Of a stretch of 32,131 nucleotides of DNA, positions 21,482 through 30,593 are shown in pieces. The stretch covers positions 1 to 32,131 of the forward strand of contig JAMPXD010000016.1 in the NCBI GenBank assembly GCA_023701365.1. Direction: 5' to 3'. Source of the DNA: Geobacteraceae bacterium. Lineage in GTDB: Bacteria; Desulfobacterota; Desulfuromonadia; Geobacterales; Geobacteraceae. Numbering within the stretch: position 1 is the first letter of the stretch; every line of letters begins with the position of its first letter. The notes beneath the pieces were generated by a model. It saw only the letters and a list, made by a program, of their open reading frames with translations, did no database searches and was not told the origin of the DNA. Both the position numbers and the translations under genes were made by a program.

Positions 21482-23719
21482 TCAGCCCCCCAGTCCGAGG
21501 AGTCTCCCCCCCTGGTAGACGATCAATGCCACCCCCCAGGCGAGGGCCGACTGGTAGAGGAAGGCGACCCCGAACCACTTCCAGGAGCCGAACTCCTGGC
21601 GCATGGCGATGGCGACCACCACGCACGGCATGTAGAGGAGGACGAAGCACATGAAGGCGTAGGCGGTAAGGGGGGTGAAGGCCTGGCTGACTGCCGCCTT
21701 GAGTGATGACTGGTCTTCCTCTTCCTCGGCGTCGCCCTGCATACCGAGGGTTGTGGTAACGGCAGTCTTGGCTGCCGCGCCGAACGAGGTGACGATCTCC
21801 TTCAGGTCCTCGCCCAGGGTCGGGACAGCCTCCTTGTTCTCCTCCTTCTTTTCGGGGGCGTAGATCTCCCCCATGGTGCCGACCACGATCTCCTTGGCGA
21901 TCACCCCGGTGAGCAGCGACGAGGCCGCCTCCCAGGTGCCGAAGCCGATCGGCGCAAAGACCGGCGCCATCACTTGGCCCGCTTGGCCGAGGTAGGAGTC
22001 CTTCTTGCTCTCCACCCCCCAGGGGAGGTTCAGCAGGAACCAGACGAAGATGGAGACCGCCAGGATGTAGGTGCCCGCCTTGATCAGGAAGTGCTTCCCC
22101 TTCTCCCAGGTGTGGAGGCAGAGGCTGCGGAAGGAGGGCATCCGGTAGGGGGGGAGCTCCATGATGAACATCGGCGCCTCGCCCCGGAACAGGGTCCGCT
22201 TGAAGATCACCCCCATGAAGATGGCGAGGACGATCCCGAGCAGGTAGAGGGACCAGATCACCGTCCCGGAGCTGCCTGGGAAGAAGACCCCGACGAACAG
22301 GACGTAGACCGGCAGCCTCGCCCCGCACGACATCAGGGGGAGGAGCAGGGCGGTGAGCGCCTTGTCGCGCGGGTTCTCCAGGGTCCTGGTGGCGTAGATG
22401 CCGGGGACGTTGCAGCCGAAGCCGAGCAGCATCGGGATAAAGCTCTTGCCATGCAGACCCATGGAGTGCATCGCCCGGTCCATGACGAAGGCGGCCCTGG
22501 CCATGTAGCCGCTCCCCTCCAGGAAGGTGATGAAGAACATCATGGCGAAGATGACCGGGACGAACACCAGGACGAAGCCGACCCCGGCGATGATCCCGTC
22601 GTTCACCAGCGACACGGTCCAGTCAGGGGCGCCGACCCCGCCGAGGATGGCAGAGGCCCAGCGCTTGAAGGGGCCGTTGGCCATGGCGTCGATCCAGTCG
22701 CCGAACGGGGCGGAGAGGTCGAAGGTGAGCTTGAACATGAGCCACATGGCGGCGAGGAAGATCGGGATGCCGAGGAAGCGGTTGAGGACCAGCCGGTCGA
22801 TCTTCTCGGTCAGCTCCACCTTCCTGAGCTCCGGCTTCCGGAGCACCTCCCGGGTGAGGCCGGTAGCGAGGGAGTAGCGGGTGTCGGCCATGATCGATTC
22901 GATGTCCTCGCCGTGCGCCCGCCGCAGGTGATGGAGCGCCTCGTCCAGGAGCGCGTCCCGGCCGATGTTGACCTCCTTCATGACGTGGCTGTCCTGCTCC
23001 ATCAGCTTCAGGAGGAGCCAGCGCAGCGGGTACTTGTCGGTCAACTGCGGCTGGCTCCGGGTGAGCGCCCCCTCCATGAACTGGGCGGCCGCCTCGATGT
23101 CCTCCCCGTAGTTGAGCTGCCGCGGGGCGTGGCCGGCGGGGTCGTCCGCGGTCCTGAGGACGCTTTTCAGGAGCTCGTCCAGGCCGCTCTTGCGCGTGGC
23201 CGAGGTGGGGACGACGGTAATGCCGAGCATCTCCTCGATCCCCTTGACGTCGATTTTATACCCCTTCGCCTCCGCCTCGTCGTAAATGTTGAGGGCCATC
23301 ACTACCGGAATCCCGAGCTCCAGGATCTGCACGGTCAGGTAGAGGTTGCGCTCCAGGTTGGTGGCGTCCACCACGTTGACGATCAGATCGGGCCGCTCGT
23401 GGACCAGGTAGTCACGGGCGATGATCTCCTCCTGGGTGTAGGGGGAGAGCGAGTAGGTGCCGGGGAGGTCCACCAGCCTGATCCGTTGCCCCTGAAATTC
23501 AAAGGTCGCCTCCTTCTTCTCCACCGTCACCCCGGCCCAGTTCCCCACCTGGAGCCTGGTCCCGGCGATGGCGTTGATCAGGGTCGACTTCCCCGAGTTG
23601 GGGTTGCCGGCGACCGCCACGGTGATGGTCCGCTTCTCCACCGGATGGAGCGCCGCCTTCTTCCCTGCCCGCTCCTCTGTACCGTTAGCGCTCTCTTTAT
23701 TCTTCAGCTGCGTGCTCAC
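21482..23719 (-). CDS. feoB: Ferrous iron transporter FeoB
   Basis: A 745-residue FeoB: cytoplasmic GTPase domain and polytopic membrane domain for Fe(II) uptake. GTPase motifs are GNPNSGKST (38-46), the switch I NWAGVTVEK, DLPGTYS and a G4 site NIYDEAE. The membrane domain contains the paired gate regions with cysteines (GFGCNVPGIYATRTL, LMSCGARLPVYVLF). The start is GTG at 23719, overlapping the feoA stop as GTGA, so the two are coupled. An acidic, less conserved insert (KKEENKEAVPTLGED, AEEEEDQSS) lies in a C-terminal loop. Confidence 0.97.
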   Translation of the reverse strand: MSTQLKNKESANGTEERAGKKAALHPVEKRTITVAVAGNPNSGKSTLINAIAGTRLQVGNWAGVTVEKKEATFEFQGQRIRLVDLPGTYSLSPYTQEEIIARDYLVHERPDLIVNVVDATNLERNLYLTVQILELGIPVVMALNIYDEAEAKGYKIDVKGIEEMLGITVVPTSATRKSGLDELLKSVLRTADDPAGHAPRQLNYGEDIEAAAQFMEGALTRSQPQLTDKYPLRWLLLKLMEQDSHVMKEVNIGRDALLDEALHHLRRAHGEDIESIMADTRYSLATGLTREVLRKPELRKVELTEKIDRLVLNRFLGIPIFLAAMWLMFKLTFDLSAPFGDWIDAMANGPFKRWASAILGGVGAPDWTVSLVNDGIIAGVGFVLVFVPVIFAMMFFITFLEGSGYMARAAFVMDRAMHSMGLHGKSFIPMLLGFGCNVPGIYATRTLENPRDKALTALLLPLMSCGARLPVYVLFVGVFFPGSSGTVIWSLYLLGIVLAIFMGVIFKRTLFRGEAPMFIMELPPYRMPSFRSLCLHTWEKGKHFLIKAGTYILAVSIFVWFLLNLPWGVESKKDSYLGQAGQVMAPVFAPIGFGTWEAASSLLTGVIAKEIVVGTMGEIYAPEKKEENKEAVPTLGEDLKEIVTSFGAAAKTAVTTTLGMQGDAEEEEDQSSLKAAVSQAFTPLTAYAFMCFVLLYMPCVVVAIAMRQEFGSWKWFGVAFLYQSALAWGVALIVYQGGRLLGLGG

Positions 23720-23943
23720 CCGGTCACCTCCACCGCGATCCCCTCCGCCTCCTTCTTCCGAAGCGACAGGTTGTAGCTCTTGACCAACACCTCGATCGGG
23801 TCGCCGAGGGGGGCGACCTTCACCACCTTCACCTCTTCCCCCACCAGCACCCCCATATCCATCAGCCGCCGTTTCAGTGGGCCGATCGCCCCGATGGCGG
23901 TTATCCGCCCCTTTTCGCCCGGCTTCAGCTTTGCCAGATTCAT
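23716..23943 (-). CDS. feoA: FeoA domain protein directly upstream of FeoB
   Basis: A 75-residue SH3-like FeoA protein (NLAKLKPGEKGRITAIGAIGPLKRRLMDMGVLVG...LSLRKKEAEGIAVEV). FeoA binds and modulates FeoB. The ATG at 23943 overlaps the stop of the preceding feoA paralogue by one base (TGATG), and its own stop overlaps feoB. A longer frame upstream is the shadow of the paralogue. Confidence 0.94.
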   Translation of the reverse strand: MNLAKLKPGEKGRITAIGAIGPLKRRLMDMGVLVGEEVKVVKVAPLGDPIEVLVKSYNLSLRKKEAEGIAVEVTG

Positions 23944-24185
23944 CACTGCCTCCTTACCATTATTTTCATCGCCATGCCGCGGGCGATGGCGATCCGCGAC
24001 TCGTCCACCTTGAGCAGGATAGGACCGCCCCCCCCGTTGGTGAGCATCTCCACGCTCTTGCCGACCCTCAGCCCCATGTCCTCCACTCGGCAGTCGCATT
24101 TGCAGCCGTTGTCGCCCATGGCTGCTTCCCTGATCGTTACGATCTCCGCCTTCTCACCACTGCTCAATAGCCCCAGAGGAAACAT
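23943..24185 (-). CDS. feoA: Second FeoA domain protein with a cysteine motif
   Basis: An 80-residue FeoA paralogue starting at the ATG at 24185, chosen because AAAGGAG lies five bases before it. The FeoA fold is clear (GLLSSGEKAEIVTI, VEDMGLRVGKSVEML, ILLKVDESRIAIARGMAMKI). It carries CKCDC (Cys28, Cys30, Cys32) in the loop before the MGL turn, which ordinary FeoA lacks and which could bind iron. It is coupled to the next feoA by a TGATG overlap. Confidence 0.92.
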   Translation of the reverse strand: MFPLGLLSSGEKAEIVTIREAAMGDNGCKCDCRVEDMGLRVGKSVEMLTNGGGGPILLKVDESRIAIARGMAMKIMVRRQ

Positions 24186-24250
24186 GGATACTCCTTTCGT
24201 TTGCATCAGTGCGGAAGCGCGGCCGCCGCACTTCCAGCCTTGCGCGCGCT

Positions 24251-25666
24251 TTAAAAGCTGATCTGCGACCTGAGGGCAAGCGCCACCACGTTGTCGGCGC
24301 TGCGAATCCCCGCCGGGTTGATCAAGTACTGTACTACCGGCGTGACTTCAATCTGCCCGTTCACCTTGAGCTTGTAGTAGACTTCCGCCAGCTTCTCCTG
24401 GGAGTCAGCAACAGCGCCGACCGCCTGAATCTGGCCGTAGGCGAAGCCGAGCACGTCGTCCTTGCGGCAGGGGATGAGGCCGGCATACTGCCCGCCGGCG
24501 CTCCACGCCATCCTGGTCGCGTAGACGTCCTCGTCCCGCTGGCCGTAGCGGGCGAACAGGGTCAGCTTGTCGGTGAGCTGCTGGTCGAGACTCACCCCGA
24601 AGCCGAAGGCGTCCTTCTGCACCAGCTTGATTTGCGCGTCGGGAATGGCGCCGTCGATACTGCCGTAGATCCGGTAGTTCCCCTCCAGCTCCCCCACCTT
24701 GAGCTTGTAGCCCAGTTCGGCGATGCCGAAGCCGTGCTCGAAGACATCGGAGCTGTCGGAGTCGCCGCTTCCGTAGCCAAGCCCGAAGGTGAGCGGTTCG
24801 GCCAGCTTGGCCTCCAGCCTGACGCCCGGGCCGTTGCCGGGAATTCCCAGCACGGCGGAGTGGACGAAGGCGCCGGCCAGGAACTGGCCGTTTTCGTCGT
24901 TCGCCACGGCGTTCGAGTCGAAATAATTGGTCAGGTCGAGCTTGCCTGCGGTCAAGATCAGCCGGTCGCTGAGCGCCGCATGCTCGACCCATGCCTCACG
25001 GAACCGGACCGTGTCGTCGGTGCTGCCGGCCACCCCGTTGAGAACGGAAAAATTGCCGACAGAGGCATCGATCCCGTCGCCGCCGGTCGCTTCCACGTCG
25101 ATCACCGCGATGGTGTTCTCGCCGACCTTGAAGTTGAAGACCAGGTCGCCGCGGCCCACCACGTCTACCTGATCCTTCGGCTCATTGCCGATGGAACCCT
25201 GCACGACTCCGACCAGGCCGCCGGAGAGGGAGATGTTCTTGGTCAGGGCCGTGAACCTGGTCCCCAGCTCCTCGTAGCGCGACTGGAAGGTACGGGTGCC
25301 GACCAGGAGCATCTCGGCGCGCAGCTCCTCCTTCAGTTCGAAGAGAAGCGCCATGTCCTCCTTGGCTACCGCCACGGCCCCTTCCTTCACCACCTTTTCC
25401 GCCATCTTCTCGGCCAGCAGGTGCACGGCCGCCGCCACGTCGATCCGGCTGCACATGGCCTTCCCCTCTTCGAATTCCTTGGAAAACAGCCCCTCGACCT
25501 TATACTTGTTCCCCAGCCGCATGATCTCCTGGCAAGCCTTGTGCTTGATCTCCACCTTGTCCGGAACGGCCAGTTCCGGATGCAGGGCAAAAGCGGCCCC
25601 AGAAAAAAGGAACAGGCTTGCGAACAGGATGAGGCTTACCACTGACAGTTTCTTCGTCTTAAGCAT
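24251..25666 (-). CDS. Iron-regulated outer-membrane porin
   Basis: A 471-residue protein with signal peptide (KKLSVVSLILFASLFLFSGAAFA) cut before LHPE. The N-terminal part (about 30-140) is helical with two cysteines. The rest is a series of amphipathic strands typical of a trimeric porin beta-barrel (GDLVFNFKVGENTIAVIDVE, AGKLDLTNYFDSNAVAND, LFARYGQRDED) and ends in a strand with terminal Phe (ALRSQISF), as barrels do. The pattern resembles OprB-like carbohydrate-selective porins, but the Fur promoter and feo genes downstream suggest a route for iron. Start at 25666 with AGGAGG nine bases away. Confidence 0.87.
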   Translation of the reverse strand: MLKTKKLSVVSLILFASLFLFSGAAFALHPELAVPDKVEIKHKACQEIMRLGNKYKVEGLFSKEFEEGKAMCSRIDVAAAVHLLAEKMAEKVVKEGAVAVAKEDMALLFELKEELRAEMLLVGTRTFQSRYEELGTRFTALTKNISLSGGLVGVVQGSIGNEPKDQVDVVGRGDLVFNFKVGENTIAVIDVEATGGDGIDASVGNFSVLNGVAGSTDDTVRFREAWVEHAALSDRLILTAGKLDLTNYFDSNAVANDENGQFLAGAFVHSAVLGIPGNGPGVRLEAKLAEPLTFGLGYGSGDSDSSDVFEHGFGIAELGYKLKVGELEGNYRIYGSIDGAIPDAQIKLVQKDAFGFGVSLDQQLTDKLTLFARYGQRDEDVYATRMAWSAGGQYAGLIPCRKDDVLGFAYGQIQAVGAVADSQEKLAEVYYKLKVNGQIEVTPVVQYLINPAGIRSADNVVALALRSQISF

Positions 25667-25814
25667 TCCCGACTTCCTCCTATTTGTTGCTGTTATGGTC
25701 CTGCGGCAGCGCCTGCGCGCCGCCCGGGTTCCGATTGAATAGCGGGATAACCGCGGCCGTTGCCTCATTTTCTCGACGGGGCGAGCTGCAACCGGCAGCG
25801 GCCGAACATGATTT

Positions 25815-25858
25815 TGAAAATGTTTTTCACTTATACGGAAATTGAAAATCGTTGTCAA
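25815..25858 (-). promoter_or_regulatory. Fur-controlled promoter of the porin-feo operon
   Basis: Minus-strand TTGACA (25853-25858), 17 bp, TATAAG (25830-25835). Two Fur-type dyads of TGAWAATNNTTWTCA form overlap it: 25843-25857 over the -35, and 25815-25829 just after the -10. Iron-loaded Fur bound here would exclude RNA polymerase. The leader from there to the porin start is about 150 nt with no other feature seen. Confidence 0.82.
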
Positions 25859-25891
25859 GAAAAAGTTTGGCGTTCAAGCCAACCGCGACAG

Positions 25892-26203
25892 TTACGCCTC
25901 CTGCATCCGGTCATTGCCGTTCATGATCAAAAGGCAATTCAGGCAGTCCCTCAGGGTGCAGACCCCGCACGAGTGGTGCATGAAGACCGGGATGCCGTTC
26001 GCCTTCGCCGCGGTCATCGCCTGCTTTTTCACGTTGTGCGACACCTTGTTGGTGAAGATCACCACCGCGTCCATATTCTTCAGCTTCGAGCCGATGTTCA
26101 CCTCAGACCTGGTAAAGACCCGCAGGCTGACTCCAGACCTTTCCGCCTCCTCCAGGTAATGCTTCTCCAGCCGGTCCATCCCGCCGATCAGTGCGATGCA
26201 CAT
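25892..26203 (-). CDS. DUF2325-family protein with C-terminal cysteine cluster
   Basis: A 103-residue protein. Residues 1-75 have the DUF2325 pattern: IALIGGMDRLEKHYLEEA, MDAVVIFTNKVSHNVKKQA, GIPVFMHHS. The C-terminus adds CGVCTLRDCLNC (Cys79, 82, 87, 90), a likely metal site. The function of DUF2325 is unknown. GGGAGG lies before the ATG. It follows the 40-residue Cys protein behind a Fur promoter and precedes the porin promoter, so it belongs to the iron response. Confidence 0.87.
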   Translation of the reverse strand: MCIALIGGMDRLEKHYLEEAERSGVSLRVFTRSEVNIGSKLKNMDAVVIFTNKVSHNVKKQAMTAAKANGIPVFMHHSCGVCTLRDCLNCLLIMNGNDRMQEA

Positions 26204-26270
26204 GGGCGCCTCCCATTATCAATATTGACGTTCATTTTCATTGACTTGACCCTGAACAACCTTATGCCTC

Positions 26271-26393
26271 TCAACCAGAGCAGTTGCGGAACACCCCGCA
26301 AAGCGCGGCCCCTTCACATGCGGCGCACAATGCCGGGCCATCGTTCTCGTTCCGTTCATGGTTGTCCATCTCGTCGATCGCTGCGATGCCCAT
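26271..26393 (-). CDS. Small Cys-rich protein, Fur-controlled
   Basis: A 40-residue protein beginning MGIAAIDEMDNHERNENDG and ending in CAACEGAALCGVFRNC (Cys23, 26, 32, 38). GGGAGG lies six bases before the ATG at 26393, and a Fur promoter lies 26 bp further up. The cysteine spacing recalls that at the end of the next gene product. I do not recognise a family; a metal-binding role is inferred from the cysteines and the promoter. Confidence 0.7.
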   Translation of the reverse strand: MGIAAIDEMDNHERNENDGPALCAACEGAALCGVFRNCSG

Positions 26394-26418
26394 GGCCACC
26401 TCCCGCCTGTGTTGATAT

Positions 26419-26462
26419 TGAAAATTGTTATCACTTATATACCGGATCAGGCCGCCGGTCAA
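26419..26462 (-). promoter_or_regulatory. Fur-controlled promoter of the small Cys protein and DUF2325
   Basis: Minus-strand TTGACC (26457-26462), 17 bp, TATAAG (26434-26439), then TGATAACAATTTTCA (26419-26433), which matches the 7-1-7 Fur box in 12 of 14 arm positions. The layout copies that of the porin promoter. Confidence 0.82.
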
Positions 26463-26499
26463 GGGAAAAGTTGGTCAAGAGGAAAATAAACCTAAAAAC

Positions 26500-26663
26500 G
26501 GCAATTGGACACGGATTTACACGGAAAAAACGGATTAACACCGATAAATCAAAGACATACCTGCTTTAATACCACAACCTTTTGGGTTAATGGTCACAAT
26601 GGTTTAAATCCGCGAAAATCCGTCCAAATCAGATTTGATCCGTGTTCAAATGTTTTTTCCAGG
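26500..26663. repeat. Dispersed repeat, copy B
   Basis: A 164-nt element matching 17054-17250 with scattered substitutions. It has internal dyads of the ACACGGATTTACACGGA type and no coding potential. It lies in a gene-free stretch (26463-26886). Confidence 0.85.
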
Positions 26664-26844
26664 ATAAAATGTCCCGGGGAAAGCATCTGCCGCAGACTGG
26701 GGTAAATCGCCATATTCGTTAATGAGGGATTGCTGCCTTGAATTCAGGGGATTGGAGCAAAGACTGAGAGCAGGGGCTTCGCGCTGAATCCGGGGATCGC
26801 GATTCGCCTGAAGATATGCAAATGACAAGCGAGCCTTTTACCGT

Positions 26845-26885
26845 CTTGCCCAGGACGCAGGTGGAGGAGGTTCCACCTGGGCAAG
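26845..26885 (-). terminator. Hairpin after the lipoprotein gene
   Basis: CTTGCCCAGG (26845-26854) and CCTGGGCAAG (26876-26885) form 10-bp arms that enclose a second dyad (CAGGTGGA/TCCACCTG). It lies just after the lipoprotein stop. No U-tract follows, so it may only stabilise the 3' end. Confidence 0.45.
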
Positions 26886-26886
26886 C

Positions 26887-27477
26887 TTACAAAGGCTTCC
26901 CGTCCAGAATTACCCTGAGCCCTTTAACCCCCTGTTGAAAGCTGGTTACCCCATAATAACCGGGTCTCTGCTTTCCTGTCACCGCACCGTAAACCGGCTC
27001 CAGGACCAGATTGCTACTGCTCCCTGCGGCCAGGGTTATTTCCCGTTCAACGGCGATTTCATCAGCCGGGATGGCAATCACTATCTTGTGCGTCCCTGCC
27101 TTCAGGCGCACAATTTTACTGAACTGATACCTGATGCCTTCCCCCGCCTCCGGGTCCCTGCGCCCCATCGGCTCGATGTCTTCCGCCTTCAAGGCCCCCT
27201 GGATCTGCGTCATCTGGCCGTCAATATTGAGCAGCAGCTTGTACGCGGGGGTGCCATGGGGATCTCTTCTCGCATATATCCCCGGCTTGTGGGTCTTCAG
27301 GGAAGAGACGACGCGCAGATCCGCGTAACCCGGCGGGATTGTCCCCCCATCCGGCAATTCCCGGAATACGTCGTCACGGCTGCTTGTGCCCGCCATCCTG
27401 ATCAGATCTCCGCTTGTTGCACATCCCGTTATCATTACCGCTGCTGCAAGCAGCACAACTGAGAATATCCTTTTCAT
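26887..27477 (-). CDS. Putative lipoprotein of unknown function
   Basis: A 196-residue protein with a lipoprotein signal (MKRIFSVVLLAAAVMITGC, Cys19). The mature part is mixed alpha/beta with YADLRVVSSLKTHKPGIY, YKLLLNIDGQ, YQFSKIVRLKAGTHKIVIAIP (a PEGA-like strand pattern of secretion-linked lipoproteins) and VKGLRVILDGKPL. It lies 33 bp after the czcA stop and is probably in that operon, but no role in metal efflux is evident. Confidence 0.72.
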   Translation of the reverse strand: MKRIFSVVLLAAAVMITGCATSGDLIRMAGTSSRDDVFRELPDGGTIPPGYADLRVVSSLKTHKPGIYARRDPHGTPAYKLLLNIDGQMTQIQGALKAEDIEPMGRRDPEAGEGIRYQFSKIVRLKAGTHKIVIAIPADEIAVEREITLAAGSSSNLVLEPVYGAVTGKQRPGYYGVTSFQQGVKGLRVILDGKPL

Positions 27478-27510
27478 GTCCTGTCACTCCTTTAATGTTT
27501 GAACCGCATT

Positions 27511-30500
27511 TCAATTCAGCTTCAGTTCCGCTCTTCTCTCCCACCAGCGGTAGAGGGTCGGCAGGACCACGAGGGTGAGCAAGGTGGATGTTATCAGCCC
27601 GCCGATGACCACCGTGGCCAGAGGGCGCTGCACCTCAGCTCCGGTGCCGTGAGACAGTGCCATCGGGATGAAGCCGAGGGAAGCGACCAGCGCGGTCATC
27701 AGCACCGGCCTGAGCCGCACCGCCGCGCCGGTGACGATGGCGTCATCCAGCGCCATCCCTTCCTCCCGCAGCTTGTTGAAGTAGGAGACCATGACGATCC
27801 CGTTCAGCACCGCCACCCCGAACAGGGCGATGAAACCGATGGCGCCCGATACCGACAGCGGCAGCCCCCGCAGGAAGAGGGCGACGATCCCGCCGATCAG
27901 GGCGAAGGGGACGTTGAGGATGATGAGGAACGCCTGCCGCACGCTGCCGAAGGTGGAAAAGAGGAGGATGAAGATCAGCGCCAGACAGATGGGGAGGATG
28001 ACCGAGAGACGCGCCATTGCCCGCTGCTGGTTCTCGAATTGGCCGCCCCAGGTTAGGTAGTAGCCGGGAGGGAGCTTGACCTTGCTTTCTATGGCCTGTT
28101 GCGCCGCCGCCACGAAGCTCCCCATGTCACGCCCGGAGACGTTGCACTCGACGACTATGCGCCGCGAGCCGCTCTCCCTGGAAATCTGCGCCGGACCCTC
28201 TTCGGTATAGACCCGCGCAAGCTGCTTCAGTGGAATCCGCGCCCCGCCCGGCGCGGAGATGAGGAGTTCACCGAACTTGTCGGGGTTGTTGGACAACTCT
28301 TCCGGGAAGCGGAGCGCCACGGCGAAACGCTTCTGCCCTTCGAACAGCTCCGAAACCGCCTTTCCGCCGGCTGCCAGCTCCAGGACCTCCTGGATTTCGG
28401 AAACATTGATGCCATAACGGGCAATGGCCTCCCGGTTGATATCCACCTGGAGGTAGGCGAGGCCGGAGACCTTTTCCACCTGCACGTCGGCGGCCCCCTC
28501 GACCTTCCTCACCGCTTCCGCGATCTCGTTCCCCTTGGCCTTCAGCACCTCCATATCCTCGCCGAAGAGCTTGACGGCGACCTGGGATTTCACCCCGGAG
28601 ATCAGCTCGTCCACCCGCAGGGCGATGGGCTGACTGAAGGAGAAGGACATGCCGGGTATATTTTCCAGCCGTTCTCTCATTTTATCAACCAGTTCTTCCT
28701 TGGTCTTGGCTGTCTGCCATTCCGAACGGGGCTTGAGGTTGACGAAGATGTCGGAGATGTCGATTCCCATCGGGTCAGAGGCGATCTCGGCCCGCCCGGC
28801 CCGGGCCACCACCTTCTCCACCTCGGGAAAGGAGAGGATAGCCTTCTCCACTGCGGCCGAGGTGCGCACCGTGTCGGTCACCGACACGGAGGGGAGCCTG
28901 AACGACTGGACCGTCATGCTCCCCTCGTCGAGGGTGGGGAGGAACTCACTTCCCAGGAACGGGACGAGAAGAAGGGAGAGCGCCAGGGCGGAGCCGGTGA
29001 CAACAAGGACCTTTTTCGGGCTTTGCAGGCTCTTCTGCAAGAACGGCAGGTACGATTCGCGGATCAGCCGGAGAAGTCGCGGGTCCTTCTCCTCCACCTT
29101 TCCTTTCAGCAGGAACGAGCAGAGGGTGGGGACCAGGGTCATGGTCAGGATGAGCGAGCCGAGCAGCGCGAAACCAACCGTGAAGGCCATGGGGGCGAAC
29201 ATCTTCCCTTCCATGTCGGTCAGGGTGACGATGGGGAGGTAGACGATGATGATGATGAATACCCCGAACAGGATCGGACGGGCCACCTCCTTCGCCGAGA
29301 GAAAGATGGTGTGGAGCGCGCTCTCCTCCTTTTTCCGCTCCGAGAGGTGGCGCACGGTGTTCTCCACCATCACCACGCTGCCATCGACGATCATCCCGAA
29401 GTCGATGGCCCCCAGGGTCATCAGGTTGGCGGAGAGCCCGAGCCAGTGCATCCCGAGGAAGGAGAAGAGCATGGAGAGGGGGATGGTGAGTGCGACGATG
29501 ATCGCGCCCCGGACGTTCCCCAGGAAGTAGAAGAGGACCGCGATCACCAGGAGCCCCCCCTCGATCAGGTTCGTGGTGACGGTGGTGATGGTCTTCCAGA
29601 CCAGGTCGGTCCGGTCGTAGTAGGGGACGAGCTTCACCCCTTCGGGGAGCGCCTTCCGGATGGTCTTCACCTTCTCCTTCACCCCGGCGACCACCTCCTT
29701 GCTGGAGGCCCCCTGGAGCATCATGACGATGCCGGCAACCGCCTCCCCCTTGCCGTCGTGGGTGGTCGCCCCCTGGCGGGGTTCGTTGCCGATGGCGACC
29801 CGGGCCACGTCGTCCAGATGGATCGGGGTGCCGCCGCGGCTGGTCACCACGATCCGGTTCAGGTCGTCGATCCCCTTGGCCAGACCGAGCCCCCGTATCA
29901 TGTACTGTTCCTCCCGGTGCTCGATATAGCCTGCGCCTACCGTGGCGTTGTTCTTCTCCACCGCCTCCATCACATCATGGATGGTGAGCCCCAGGCTCTT
30001 CAGCTTCCCCGGATCGATCTGCACCTGGTACTGTTTCACCTGGCCGCCGAAAGAGTTGACATCGGTCACGCCGGGGACGGTGCGCAGGATCGGCCGCACC
30101 ACCCAGTCCTGAAGGCTCCGGAGTTCCCGGACATCGTACCCCTCCCCTTCGAGGGTGTACTGATAGATCTCGCCGAGCCCGGTGGTGATCGGCCCCATCT
30201 GCGGTTCGATCCCTTTCGGCAGGCGGTCGCTTGCCTGCTGGAGCCTTTCAAAGACCTGTTGTCGGGCAAAGTAGGTATCGACCCCGTCCTCGAAGACAAC
30301 GGTGATGACCGACAGGCCGATCTTCGAGAGGGAGCGGACTTCGTGGAGACGGGGAAGCCCTCCCATGGAGGTCTCGATCGGGAAGGTAATCAGCTTCTCC
30401 ACCTCGGTGGGGGCCATCCCCCCCGCCTGGGTGAGGATCTGCACCTGGACGTTGGTCACATCGGGAAAGGCGTCCACCGGCAGCTTCTTCATCGCCCAGA

Positions 30501-30582
30501 GGCCGGTGCCGATGAGGATCAGGGTGCCGAGCAGTATCAGCAGGCGCTGTTTCAGCGCAAATTGCAGTATTTTATCGATCAT
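27511..30582 (-). CDS. czcA: HME-type RND metal efflux pump (CzcA/CusA family)
   Basis: A 1023-residue inner-membrane proton-driven pump of the heavy-metal RND class. It starts at the ATG at 30582 (IDKILQFALKQRLL) with GAGG seven bases away; the longer frame reads through a repeat. Helix 4 has DFGMIVDGSVVMVEN, the acidic signature of divalent-cation (Zn/Co/Cd, CzcA-like) pumps rather than copper/silver pumps. Other family marks are DAFPDVTNVQVQILTQAGG near the start and GSEFLPTLDEGSM. It is the third gene of czcCBA; the metal is inferred. Confidence 0.95.
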   Translation of the reverse strand: MIDKILQFALKQRLLILLGTLILIGTGLWAMKKLPVDAFPDVTNVQVQILTQAGGMAPTEVEKLITFPIETSMGGLPRLHEVRSLSKIGLSVITVVFEDGVDTYFARQQVFERLQQASDRLPKGIEPQMGPITTGLGEIYQYTLEGEGYDVRELRSLQDWVVRPILRTVPGVTDVNSFGGQVKQYQVQIDPGKLKSLGLTIHDVMEAVEKNNATVGAGYIEHREEQYMIRGLGLAKGIDDLNRIVVTSRGGTPIHLDDVARVAIGNEPRQGATTHDGKGEAVAGIVMMLQGASSKEVVAGVKEKVKTIRKALPEGVKLVPYYDRTDLVWKTITTVTTNLIEGGLLVIAVLFYFLGNVRGAIIVALTIPLSMLFSFLGMHWLGLSANLMTLGAIDFGMIVDGSVVMVENTVRHLSERKKEESALHTIFLSAKEVARPILFGVFIIIIVYLPIVTLTDMEGKMFAPMAFTVGFALLGSLILTMTLVPTLCSFLLKGKVEEKDPRLLRLIRESYLPFLQKSLQSPKKVLVVTGSALALSLLLVPFLGSEFLPTLDEGSMTVQSFRLPSVSVTDTVRTSAAVEKAILSFPEVEKVVARAGRAEIASDPMGIDISDIFVNLKPRSEWQTAKTKEELVDKMRERLENIPGMSFSFSQPIALRVDELISGVKSQVAVKLFGEDMEVLKAKGNEIAEAVRKVEGAADVQVEKVSGLAYLQVDINREAIARYGINVSEIQEVLELAAGGKAVSELFEGQKRFAVALRFPEELSNNPDKFGELLISAPGGARIPLKQLARVYTEEGPAQISRESGSRRIVVECNVSGRDMGSFVAAAQQAIESKVKLPPGYYLTWGGQFENQQRAMARLSVILPICLALIFILLFSTFGSVRQAFLIILNVPFALIGGIVALFLRGLPLSVSGAIGFIALFGVAVLNGIVMVSYFNKLREEGMALDDAIVTGAAVRLRPVLMTALVASLGFIPMALSHGTGAEVQRPLATVVIGGLITSTLLTLVVLPTLYRWWERRAELKLN

Positions 30583-30593
30583 GATTATCCTCT

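Noticed and set aside
26646-26828. A 60-codon minus-strand frame
   Set aside because: It starts in non-coding DNA, has no ribosome-binding site and runs into the dispersed repeat.
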